From contig DUTE01000241.1 in the NCBI GenBank assembly GCA_012842235.1, positions 1 through 20,281 of the forward strand: a stretch of 20,281 nucleotides of DNA, written 5' to 3'. Source of the stretch: Bacillota bacterium. Its GTDB lineage: Bacteria > Bacillota > DTU065. Below, one piece after another: positions 6,756 to 13,176 of the stretch (its first letter is position 1; each line of letters begins with the position of its first letter). The translations under genes and the position numbers were made by a program. The notes under the pieces are model-generated. The model did not search any database. It worked only from the letters and a program-made list of their open reading frames with translations, and was not told the DNA's origin.

Positions 6756-8321
6756 ATGTTCAAAAGGTCTGGTTGGTTTTTTTTAGTTTTGTGTCTAAGT
6801 GTAGGTGCATATGCTACTTATTCAATTTCTCTTGTACCACTAGATTCTAGACCGGCAAATACTTACTCCCCTAAAATGATTGCTAAAATGGCTGGTTTTG
6901 AAATTACCATGCCTGATTCTTTAGACTATTATAAAACTCCTGGTGATTGTGATAAAACAGCAAAATGGCTTTTGGAAACAGAAGCCGATTGTTATGTAAT
7001 CTCTATTTCGCAACTTCTATATGGTGGCTTAATAGCTTCAAGAACAAGTGAAGTACCTTTCTTAGTAGCGAAAGAACGGTTAGAGACTTTAAGAGAGTTA
7101 AGAAAGAGATCCCAAAACAAACCTATTTATGTATTTGACACTATACAAAGATTAGCTATTACAACAACAGATTATAGAGCCTCAAGATATTATAGCTCTG
7201 TACATAATTGGGCTATATTAAAAGATGAAGTTGAAAATCTTGGCCAAGAATACAAAAGAGGAGAACTTGAAGCTTTAGAGAGTTTTATTCCTACAGATAT
7301 TATTGAAGATTATTTGGCTGCTAGAGAAAGAAACCATGAAATCAATTGTATTTTAATCGATATGGTTAGTGAAGGGATAATTGATTTTTTGGTTTTGGCC
7401 CAAGACGACGCATCTACAACCGGATTGCACCGTGCTGAAAGAGAAGTGTTAAAAAACAAAGCAGCAGAGCTAGATGTCTTAGATAAAGTAGCAATATTTC
7501 CAGGAGCTGACGAGGTAGGTGTTGTCCTAGTTAGTCGGGGTATTAATAAGCTACTTAATATCGAACCGACATTTACTGTTTTTTATCGTGGTGTAGATGG
7601 AAATACTTGGATAGCTCCTTTAGAGGATATAAGCTTTGCAGAAAACATACGCAGGCATATGAGTGCAGCTGGGGCACGTCTTAGCCCCAATGGAGATATT
7701 AAATTTTTTGTCTCTACACCTGGTGGTAGTAATGAGACTTTTGTTCAGAGAATAAAAAAAGAGATGGAGTTAGGCCAAAAAGTTGTTGTCTGTGATGTAA
7801 ATGATCTAAATCGAGCAGAGCCAGCTTTGTTCCGCACACTACTTCGCAACATCGAATTAAGAAATCTACAAGGTTTTGCTGGTTGGAATACAGCAGGAAA
7901 TACACTAGGGCTAGCTCTAGGCCAAGGAGTGGCAGCAGTTGCACGTGAAGATCTTACCGGCAAAGAGCATCAACTCGCTACAGAGGCTCATATTGAATAT
8001 TTATTAAGCCGATATGCTAAAGACTATTATTACAAAAGCCTTTCAAAAAGCTCTATTGAATCGTGGGCTTATTCACAAGGTTATGATCCTTTTGACCTTC
8101 CCAAAAGTCATTTTTCTTTGATAGAAGGGCAGATGAATGATTATCTTATTGCCAATCTCTTTTACTTCTATGATCAACATTTTGCCAATAAGGAGATAGC
8201 TAGTTATCGCCTACCAGAAGAAATAGGTTGGGACATTTATCTTGTTTGGCCGAGGTTTTTTGAGATTGCTATAGAACCTAAAGTTGAGTTAGATGTAATT
8301 AATGAACAAATAACCCAATAA
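6756..8321 (+). CDS. Exported DUF4127-family protein
   Basis: DUF4127 proteins are ~500-residue proteins of unknown function found mainly in Firmicutes. This one has 521 residues and an N-terminal hydrophobic signal segment (about 1-20, FFLVLCLSVGAYA), so it should act outside the cytoplasm. Family landmarks follow: the opening LVPLDSRPANT right after the signal, ISISQLLYGGLIASR (~80-95), LVLAQDDASTTGLHRAERE (~210-228), IFPGADEVGVVLVSR (~245-260) and GWNTAGNTLG (~375-385). The invariant-looking Asp/Glu/His residues in QDDAS and PGADE suggest a metal or active site (inference). SD AGGAGG lies nine bases before ATG. It directly precedes a leader ORF and an SLH envelope protein, which suggests a cell-surface role. 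Confidence 0.8.
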   Translation: MFKRSGWFFLVLCLSVGAYATYSISLVPLDSRPANTYSPKMIAKMAGFEITMPDSLDYYKTPGDCDKTAKWLLETEADCYVISISQLLYGGLIASRTSEVPFLVAKERLETLRELRKRSQNKPIYVFDTIQRLAITTTDYRASRYYSSVHNWAILKDEVENLGQEYKRGELEALESFIPTDIIEDYLAARERNHEINCILIDMVSEGIIDFLVLAQDDASTTGLHRAEREVLKNKAAELDVLDKVAIFPGADEVGVVLVSRGINKLLNIEPTFTVFYRGVDGNTWIAPLEDISFAENIRRHMSAAGARLSPNGDIKFFVSTPGGSNETFVQRIKKEMELGQKVVVCDVNDLNRAEPALFRTLLRNIELRNLQGFAGWNTAGNTLGLALGQGVAAVAREDLTGKEHQLATEAHIEYLLSRYAKDYYYKSLSKSSIESWAYSQGYDPFDLPKSHFSLIEGQMNDYLIANLFYFYDQHFANKEIASYRLPEEIGWDIYLVWPRFFEIAIEPKVELDVINEQITQ

Positions 8322-8335
8322 CAGAGAGGAGGGGC

Positions 8336-8362
8336 GGTTTTTAGTGCTTATCGCTAAGAACC
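8336..8362 (+). promoter_or_regulatory. Hairpin between the displaced SD and the SLH start codon
   Basis: An 11-bp stem (8336-8346 with 8352-8362, two wobble pairs, 5-base loop) lies between AGGAGGGG (8327-8334) and TTG 8370. If folded, the SD-to-TTG distance shrinks from 35 bases to about 8, giving normal spacing. A bridging hairpin of this type is known for phage T4 gene 38. It competes with the leader-ORF explanation, because the leader ORF lies inside the stem. Confidence 0.5.
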
Positions 8363-8373
8363 AAGATTATTGA
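8344..8373 (+). CDS. 9-codon leader ORF overlapping the first SLH gene start
   Basis: GTG CTT ATC GCT AAG AAC CAA GAT TAT TGA encodes MLIAKNQDY. A strong SD, AGGAGGGG (8327-8334), lies 9-11 bases before the GTG, and no other start codon is near it. The TGA overlaps the TTG start (8370) of the SLH gene as TTGA. That TTG has no SD of its own, so coupled re-initiation is the simplest reading. Confidence 0.5.
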   Translation: MLIAKNQDY

Positions 8374-9092
8374 AAAGAGGACTTATTATTAGTTTAACAT
8401 TGATATTGATCTTATCTACCTCTGTCTTGGCAGCTCAACCACCAACTGATGTACCAAAGACGCATTGGGCGTACCAAGCTATCTTAAAAGTGCTTGATAG
8501 CGGTCTTATGGAGGGCTATCCTGATGGATCTTTCCGTGGCCAGCAATCTGTTGATCGTTATGAAATGGCTATGTTTGTGGCTCGACTAATCGATCGATTA
8601 GAAGAAATAGAAAAGGACTACGATACAAAACTGCAGAATATGATCATCGCCTCTGAGCCTGGGATTGTTGTTAAGGAGATAAAAACTGAACCTGAGGTTA
8701 TAGTTAAAGAGGTACCAACTGAAAGTCCTATGGTAAAAGAGATTCTCTCGCTAGTAAGCCAATTGCAAGTGGAGTTTGAACTAGAGTTAAGGGAGATCAG
8801 TGATAGATATTATAATATTAAACTTGATTATGGTAAGCTTGAAGAAGCGTTGCAGAACTTAGAATCAGTACAACAACATCTCTCAAAAAGAATTGACTAT
8901 CAACAAGGTGAAATCGATGAGTTAAGAAAAAGGACCTCTGTAATGGATGAAACAAGAAAAGAGGTAGATTCTTTACAGAAGGAAGTCAACACCTTAAGAG
9001 AAGAGGTTGCTAATCAGTCAAAAACTATAAAAAGCTTGTTTGTTGCTTTAGGGGTTATGGGAGTAGTGGTTTTACTTGTTGGTTTAAAATAG
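8370..9092 (+). CDS. SLH-domain coiled-coil envelope protein with C-terminal membrane helix (Omp-alpha-like)
   Basis: A probable periplasmic spacer that binds the cell wall through its SLH domain and a membrane through its tail. Of 240 residues, 1-22 form a signal peptide (cleavage near VLAA). One SLH domain follows (~26-72: HWAYQAILKVLDSGLMEGYPDG, then FRG...VDRYEMAMFVARL). A Glu/Val-rich linker comes next (VVKEIKTEPEVIVKEVPTE), then a coiled coil (~125-215). A hydrophobic helix (~218-238, FVALGVMGVVVLLVGL) ends right at the C-terminus. This is the order known from Thermotoga Omp-alpha. The start is TTG 8370: it alone gives a good signal peptide, but it has no SD beside it and appears to rely on the leader ORF or hairpin upstream. 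Terminated at 9148-9180. Confidence 0.82.
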   Translation: MKRGLIISLTLILILSTSVLAAQPPTDVPKTHWAYQAILKVLDSGLMEGYPDGSFRGQQSVDRYEMAMFVARLIDRLEEIEKDYDTKLQNMIIASEPGIVVKEIKTEPEVIVKEVPTESPMVKEILSLVSQLQVEFELELREISDRYYNIKLDYGKLEEALQNLESVQQHLSKRIDYQQGEIDELRKRTSVMDETRKEVDSLQKEVNTLREEVANQSKTIKSLFVALGVMGVVVLLVGLK

Positions 9093-9147
9093 TGTTAGGG
9101 TCTATTTATCTGAAGTCTTAAAGCTTTTATATAGCTAAAGAGTGTTG

Positions 9148-9180
9148 AGGTTTCCCTATCAAATATGGGGAAACCTTTTT
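9148..9180 (+). terminator. Intrinsic terminator of the first SLH gene
   Basis: AGGTTTCCC (9148-9156) pairs with GGGAAACCT (9168-9176), extended by three inner pairs, followed by TTTTT. It lies 56 bases past the stop. It ends the plus-strand run that begins at dacF, within which no other strong terminator was seen. Confidence 0.9.
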
Positions 9181-9181
9181 C

Positions 9182-9222
9182 ACCAAAAAAGCATCAATCG
9201 ATTAACTAAAGATTGATGCTTT
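9182..9222 (-). terminator. Intrinsic terminator of the decarboxylase (minus strand)
   Basis: A perfect 12-bp stem AAAGCATCAATC/GATTGATGCTTT (9188-9199 with 9211-9222), followed on the minus strand by a T-run (complement of 9184-9190). It lies about 170 bases past the decarboxylase stop. In the remaining spacer, 9223-9393, I see no gene or structure. Confidence 0.85.
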
Positions 9223-9393
9223 GTAGATTATTCTATTATTTACTTGATAGATTGTAATTTACATGTTACAGACCCTTTAAAAATAATAGCTTTTAGAGGT
9301 TTAGATCAATATGATAATTCTTTAGAACTTGAGAGCTTTAATTTATTATTTTTCACTTAATGTAACTGCAGGACTTATGGTTAGTCTAATTGG

Positions 9394-10851
9394 TTAAGGC
9401 TGTGAGAGAACAACTTTAATAGTCTCTAGTGATGGATCTTGTGGTCCTTGAATTGGCAAATTATACGCTAATGCATTTTTTATATAATTAAAGCATGAGC
9501 GATTAACAATTTCTCCTGGCATAAGAATTGGTATGCCTGGCGGATAGACCATGACCACTTCTTTGCAGATCCGACCAATGGCCTTGTCTAAAGAGATAGT
9601 TTCGCCTTCCGCATAAAATGCTTCCCTAGGTGATAGCTTTAGTTCAGGTGTTTTAGGTAACTGATCTGGAAAGTCAGGGACTTTTATCCAAGCTTCACTC
9701 TCACGGGAAAGATCTAAACAGGCTTTTACTAAAGAACCAACAGTTTCTTCATTGTCGCCTATACTAATAACACAAAGTACATTATAGAGATCACTCAGTT
9801 CCACTTCGATGTTGTAAGTTTTTCTTAACCAATTGTCGACTTCATGGCCAGTAAGCCCAAGATCTTTAACGTGGATAAGAAGTTTTGTGGGATCATAGGA
9901 GAAAACCTCTTTGCTAATAAGGTCATCACCAGGGCTATATAAGCCAGGTAAGGTATTTATGGCCACTCGAGCATTCTCGGCTAGAGTTATCGTTCTTTCG
10001 ATTAGTTTGTGTCCTTGTGTTGCTAAAAAGCGTCTAGCAGCGTCAAGAGAAGCTAGTAGTATATAAGAAGTAGAGGTGGTAGTTAGCATACTAAATATAT
10101 TTTTAACCCGCTTAGGTGAAACGAGATTACCTTTTAGATTTAAAACAGAGCTTTGCACAAGTGATCCGCCTAATTTATGAACACTAGTTGCAGCTAAATC
10201 TGCTCCAGCCTGCATAGCAGATAAGGGCAGATCTTCATGGAAGCCAATATGAATACCATGAGCTTCATCAACCAAGACAGGGACGTTTTTTTTGTGAGCT
10301 ATGTCGACAATTTTTGCAAGATCAGTAGCAAAGCCATAATAAGTAGGGTTTATTACAAGTACGCCTTTTGCATCAGGATGTTCGTCTAATGCAGCACTAA
10401 CAGATTCAGGTGTAATACCATGGGCAATCCCCAATCTTTCATCAATGACAGGTTTTAAGAAAACAGGCCTTGCACCAGAGAGAATAAGACCTGTAACCAC
10501 AGCTCTATGGATGTTACGTGGGACAATTAATTTTTCTCCAGGTTCCACAACAGACATGATCATTGCTTGAATTGCGGTGCTTGTACCTTGGACTGAAAAA
10601 AAAGTATGATCGGCTAGGAAAGCTTCTGCAGCTAAATCCTCTGCTTGTTTAATAATTCCATGAGGATTATGGAGATCATCAAGTGGAGGTATATTGATAA
10701 GATCAATTGATAAGGCGTTTAGACCTAAAAAGTCACGAAACTCCGGATCCATACCACTACCTCTTTTATGTCCCGGGATATGAAATTGTAAAGGTTTTGC
10801 TGTAGCATATTCTCTAAGAGCTGTAAATAAAGGAGTTTCCTGCTGTTTCAA
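9394..10851 (-). CDS. PLP-dependent Orn/Lys/Arg decarboxylase (short SpeA/YaaO type)
   Basis: Fold-type I PLP enzyme that decarboxylates a basic amino acid, most likely arginine to agmatine, feeding polyamine synthesis; cytoplasmic. At 485 residues it matches the compact Gram-positive class. It opens with PLFTALREYA and FHIPGHKRG, the family hallmark. FSVQGTSTAIQAMIMS (~83-98) holds the PLP phosphate; LVDEAHGIHIGFH (~193-205) has the PLP-binding Asp and His; SVHKLGGSLVQSS (~228-240) carries the Schiff-base Lys. The C-terminal domain ends around VVMVYPPGIPILMPGE. The start is TTG 10851, with GAGG about eight bases upstream. Promoter at 10911-10938, terminator at 9182-9222, so it is a single-gene unit. 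Ornithine or lysine specificity cannot be excluded. Confidence 0.88.
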   Translation of the reverse strand: MKQQETPLFTALREYATAKPLQFHIPGHKRGSGMDPEFRDFLGLNALSIDLINIPPLDDLHNPHGIIKQAEDLAAEAFLADHTFFSVQGTSTAIQAMIMSVVEPGEKLIVPRNIHRAVVTGLILSGARPVFLKPVIDERLGIAHGITPESVSAALDEHPDAKGVLVINPTYYGFATDLAKIVDIAHKKNVPVLVDEAHGIHIGFHEDLPLSAMQAGADLAATSVHKLGGSLVQSSVLNLKGNLVSPKRVKNIFSMLTTTSTSYILLASLDAARRFLATQGHKLIERTITLAENARVAINTLPGLYSPGDDLISKEVFSYDPTKLLIHVKDLGLTGHEVDNWLRKTYNIEVELSDLYNVLCVISIGDNEETVGSLVKACLDLSRESEAWIKVPDFPDQLPKTPELKLSPREAFYAEGETISLDKAIGRICKEVVMVYPPGIPILMPGEIVNRSCFNYIKNALAYNLPIQGPQDPSLETIKVVLSQP

Positions 10852-10882
10852 GGCTCTCGCCTCTTCTCTGTTTATTTATTAG

Positions 10883-10902
10883 GACAAATATAAGGATTTG
10901 TC
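10883..10902. repeat. Inverted repeat at the decarboxylase transcription start
   Basis: GACAAAT (10883-10889) and ATTTGTC (10896-10902) are perfect arms around six bases. The repeat begins just downstream of the predicted +1, where an operator or a 5' stabilising hairpin would sit. No regulator can be named. Confidence 0.45.
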
Positions 10903-10910
10903 TCAATTGA

Positions 10911-10938
10911 AGTATACTAGAGCAAGATCTGTTGTCAA
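10911..10938 (-). promoter_or_regulatory. Sigma-A-type promoter of the decarboxylase gene
   Basis: On the minus strand TTGACA (10938-10933) and TATACT (10916-10911) are 16 bases apart, with one mismatch to the -10 consensus. The start of transcription would be near 10904, leaving a leader of about 50 bases before TTG 10851. Confidence 0.8.
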
Positions 10939-11035
10939 GAAGGTATTTACAAAAAGAAAAAATGTTAGCCTATTTATTAAAAAAGCGACAGATAAAAAGG
11001 AAAATAGTTAACTGCTTTGCAGATGGATACAAGGA

Positions 11036-11097
11036 ATATATCTTTGATTTGTCGAAAACTCAAAGAGAATGTCCTTGTGTTAAAATCAAAGATATAT
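11036..11097. repeat. 15-bp perfect inverted repeat upstream of exbB, with a competing fold
   Basis: The arms are 11036-11050 (ATATATCTTTGATTT) and 11083-11097, fully complementary, with a 32-base spacer. A second fold would pair 11029-11035 (ACAAGGA) with 11072-11078 (TCCTTGT) and 11042-11047 (CTTTGA) with 11060-11065 (TCAAAG). The two folds cannot fully coexist because the left arm is shared. No T-tract follows. A direct repeat TAGACTA (11097 and 11109) lies just after it. The rest of 10939-11198 shows no gene and no convincing promoter. Confidence 0.6.
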
Positions 11098-11149
11098 AGA
11101 CTAGATACTAGACTAATTGATTTCTAGGTTAAGGTAAACAAATATGGTT

Positions 11150-11213
11150 TTGACAAAGAATTAACTGTCAAGGAGGTGGCAAGCCTGCTAGTTTCCTCTT
11201 GCAGGTGATAATT
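11150..11213 (+). promoter_or_regulatory. exbB leader with a displaced strong SD
   Basis: AGGAGGTGG (11171-11179) lies 35 or more bases before the likely start and has no ATG, GTG or TTG at normal spacing. Its upstream flank is the right arm of TTGACA/TGTCAA (11150-11171). Downstream, CCTGC (11184-11188) can pair with GCAGG (11201-11205), a segment that overlaps the weak SD AGGTG (11203-11207) actually next to ATG 11214. A CTG at 11185, eight bases after AGGAGG, would open a 7-codon ORF ending TGA at 11206-11208. Function is not established. Confidence 0.4.
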
Positions 11214-11858
11214 ATGATGAATTTGCTAACTAAGGGTGGTTGGGTAATGTATGTACTGCTGGGGTGTTCAATAGTAGCCCTAGCAATTATTCTAGAGCGT
11301 TTTTACAATCTAATTAGAGCTAAAAATGATACAGAAAAGCTTATCAACGGGATTAAACCCCTTCTTGTACAGGGAAAAATACTAGATGCCCTAAGATTGG
11401 CAAAACAGGAAAATGGACCAGTGGCAGCAGTTTTGGCTGCTGGTATTGAAAATTACGGTCGTGATCTTAAAGAAGTTGAACGACTCTTAGACTTAGCTGC
11501 TCAACAAGAACTTAACCGTATGAGAAAGGGAATGCCAGCCTTAGAATTAATTATCCAAATAGCACCTCTTTTAGGTTTGTTAGGAACGGTTACTGGCGAA
11601 ATTCGCACATTCAATGTTTTGAGTAATCTACAAGGTGTATCAGATCCTATAGCCATGAGTTCTGGTATTGCAGAAGCATTATTAACAACAGCTTATGGTC
11701 TACTGGTGGCTATTCCGGTTGCTGCTGTTTATGCTTATTTTGATTCTGTTATTAAAAAGAACGTTGCCAGTATGAACTGGGCTATAACTGAGATTTTAGA
11801 TACATTTTCTAACTTACAACAAGAGGAAAAAGACAGGGAAGCGAGTGATATCGCGTGA
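11214..11858 (+). CDS. exbB: MotA/TolQ/ExbB proton-channel family protein
   Basis: Inner-membrane stator subunit that uses proton flow with ExbD to drive a TonB or TolA-type arm. The 214-residue product has the family's three membrane helices: TM1 (~8-28, GGWVMYVLLGCSIVALAII), TM2 (~102-125, LIIQIAPLLGLLGTVTGEI) and TM3 (~145-172, TTAYGLLVAIPVAAVYAYF). The conserved APLLGLLGTVTG and AEALLTTAYGLLVAIP motifs are intact. Start ATG 11214 (or 11217) is chosen for AGGTG six bases upstream; TTG 11199, five codons upstream, lacks an SD at normal spacing. It is the first gene of a five-gene operon, and its stop overlaps exbD by four bases. ExbB and TolQ cannot be separated by sequence alone; the tonB-like gene two places on favours ExbB. 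Confidence 0.92.
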   Translation: MMNLLTKGGWVMYVLLGCSIVALAIILERFYNLIRAKNDTEKLINGIKPLLVQGKILDALRLAKQENGPVAAVLAAGIENYGRDLKEVERLLDLAAQQELNRMRKGMPALELIIQIAPLLGLLGTVTGEIRTFNVLSNLQGVSDPIAMSSGIAEALLTTAYGLLVAIPVAAVYAYFDSVIKKNVASMNWAITEILDTFSNLQQEEKDREASDIA

Positions 11859-12253
11859 CTATAAAATATGAAAATAAGCGCCCACGTATTGAGATTACAG
11901 CGCTTATTGATATCATGTTTTCCCTGGTTTTATTTTTTGTGGTTTTTACAACTTTTAGAACATATGAAGCAAGTATTAACCTACAGCTTCCTAAAGCAGC
12001 TACAGGAGAGAGTGCTTTACAAGGTTTGATGGTTATAAGTATCTCTAAAGAAGGAGATATGTATCTTTCGGATCGGCGCATGAGTGAAGAACAACTACTG
12101 GCATCTGTGAAAACTCGTCTTGCTTCTAATCCTCAGGAGGTAATAGTAATAAGAGCAGATGAGTCAATTCCTTATTCCTATGTTGTAAAAGCAATGGATA
12201 TTGTACAAGCTGGAGGCGGGTATAATATCTCATTGGCTGTGGAAAAAGAATGA
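11855..12253 (+). CDS. exbD: ExbD/TolR biopolymer transport protein
   Basis: Partner of ExbB: one membrane helix followed by a periplasmic domain. Of 132 residues, the short cytoplasmic start (KYENKRPRIEI) leads into the helix TALIDIMFSLVLFFVVFTTF, whose Asp (LIDIMF, ~residue 19) is the proton-carrying residue of the family. The periplasmic domain ends with VIVIRADESIPYSYVVKAMDIVQAGG, the usual ExbD/TolR C-terminal pattern. Starts at GTG, overlapping the exbB TGA (GTGA), so the two are translationally coupled. Followed after 18 bases by the tonB-like gene. Confidence 0.93.
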   Translation: MTIKYENKRPRIEITALIDIMFSLVLFFVVFTTFRTYEASINLQLPKAATGESALQGLMVISISKEGDMYLSDRRMSEEQLLASVKTRLASNPQEVIVIRADESIPYSYVVKAMDIVQAGGGYNISLAVEKE

Positions 12254-12271
12254 AAAAAGGAGTGGGCTTAA

Positions 12272-13165
12272 ATGGAAAAAAATAAGGATAATACGGCCCT
12301 CTCTATCTCTATGTTAATCTCCATAGCAATCCATGTGGCTTTGCTTTTAATAATTCCTTTCAAAGAGCTCGAAGCACTCTTTGCTGGATATGGTAACAAT
12401 TACACTCAGACACAGGTCCAAATGATTAGGTTGACTGGTTCGGGCGTACCGAAAAATAAAGGCGCAGAAAAAACTGAAGAGCCTTCAAGGCCAGAAGAAA
12501 AGCCCAAAGGAAATGTTGAGGATAAACCTGCCCCTAAAACAGAGGTAGAGCCTAAAAAAACTGTAGAAAAAACAGTTCCAAAGGAGTCAGGAGAAACATC
12601 TAAACCTTCTCAACCTGCTCCTAAACCAGTTCGTTCAGATACAGAGGCAGTAAAACCTGAGCCACCTAAAGAGGAAGCTCCTGAGGTTAAGGTGATTACA
12701 AGTGATGTAAGTGAATTTGCTATAGATTTTGATGCTATGCCTAAAGAAGCACAAGGGCAGGCTATCGCTGATGAGGGTAAAGGTGGCAACGCGTCAAGTC
12801 GCACAGGAGAACCTGATGGAACCTCAGACAAGGTTGTACCAGCAAAGGGAGAAGACTATATAACAAATCATGGGGGCTCTGGTGGATTTACCACTAAAAA
12901 CATTCAGAGTTTAGAGTTTACAGGCGTTTTAGAAATGTTTTTTGAAGTAGATAGCGAAGGTGAGCTAACTGTGGTATTAGTTCAAGGACTCGGAGATGAG
13001 CGCTTTAATAAAGAACTAGTTAGTTTTGCTCAAAAAAGCTGGCGTGGCCGTTTTGACGATGAGGCTAAAGCAAGATTTCCAAATGGTTATAAAGTGCCTG
13101 TAACTGTAGTTTTTGAAAAAGGAAATGGTACTCATAAATTTGGCAATGTAGAGCCTTTGGAATAG
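12272..13165 (+). CDS. TonB-like energy-transducing protein
   Basis: Predicted arm that carries ExbB/ExbD energy across the periplasm. In 297 residues there is an N-terminal signal anchor (~9-30, LSISMLISIAIHVALLLII, with the Ser/His pattern typical of TonB helices). A Pro/Lys/Glu-rich rod follows (~62-145, many EKP, KPEP and PAPK runs). The C-terminal domain (~205-290) resembles TonB_C: VLEMFFEVDSEGELTVVLV then ERFNKELVSFAQKSWRGRF and VPVTVVFEK. The usual YP..A entry motif is missing, so the fold call is by pattern only. SD AAAGGAG lies nine bases before ATG. It is 18 bases after exbD and 11 before the next gene. TolA-like function is an alternative. Confidence 0.8.
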   Translation: MEKNKDNTALSISMLISIAIHVALLLIIPFKELEALFAGYGNNYTQTQVQMIRLTGSGVPKNKGAEKTEEPSRPEEKPKGNVEDKPAPKTEVEPKKTVEKTVPKESGETSKPSQPAPKPVRSDTEAVKPEPPKEEAPEVKVITSDVSEFAIDFDAMPKEAQGQAIADEGKGGNASSRTGEPDGTSDKVVPAKGEDYITNHGGSGGFTTKNIQSLEFTGVLEMFFEVDSEGELTVVLVQGLGDERFNKELVSFAQKSWRGRFDDEAKARFPNGYKVPVTVVFEKGNGTHKFGNVEPLE

Positions 13166-13176
13166 GGGGGGTAGTG

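Noticed and set aside
11150..11155. TTGACA as a -35 box for exbB
   Set aside because: A -10 at 16-18 bases would fall in or after the SD region (near 11173), where no TATAAT-like sequence exists; it is better read as an arm of a small inverted repeat.
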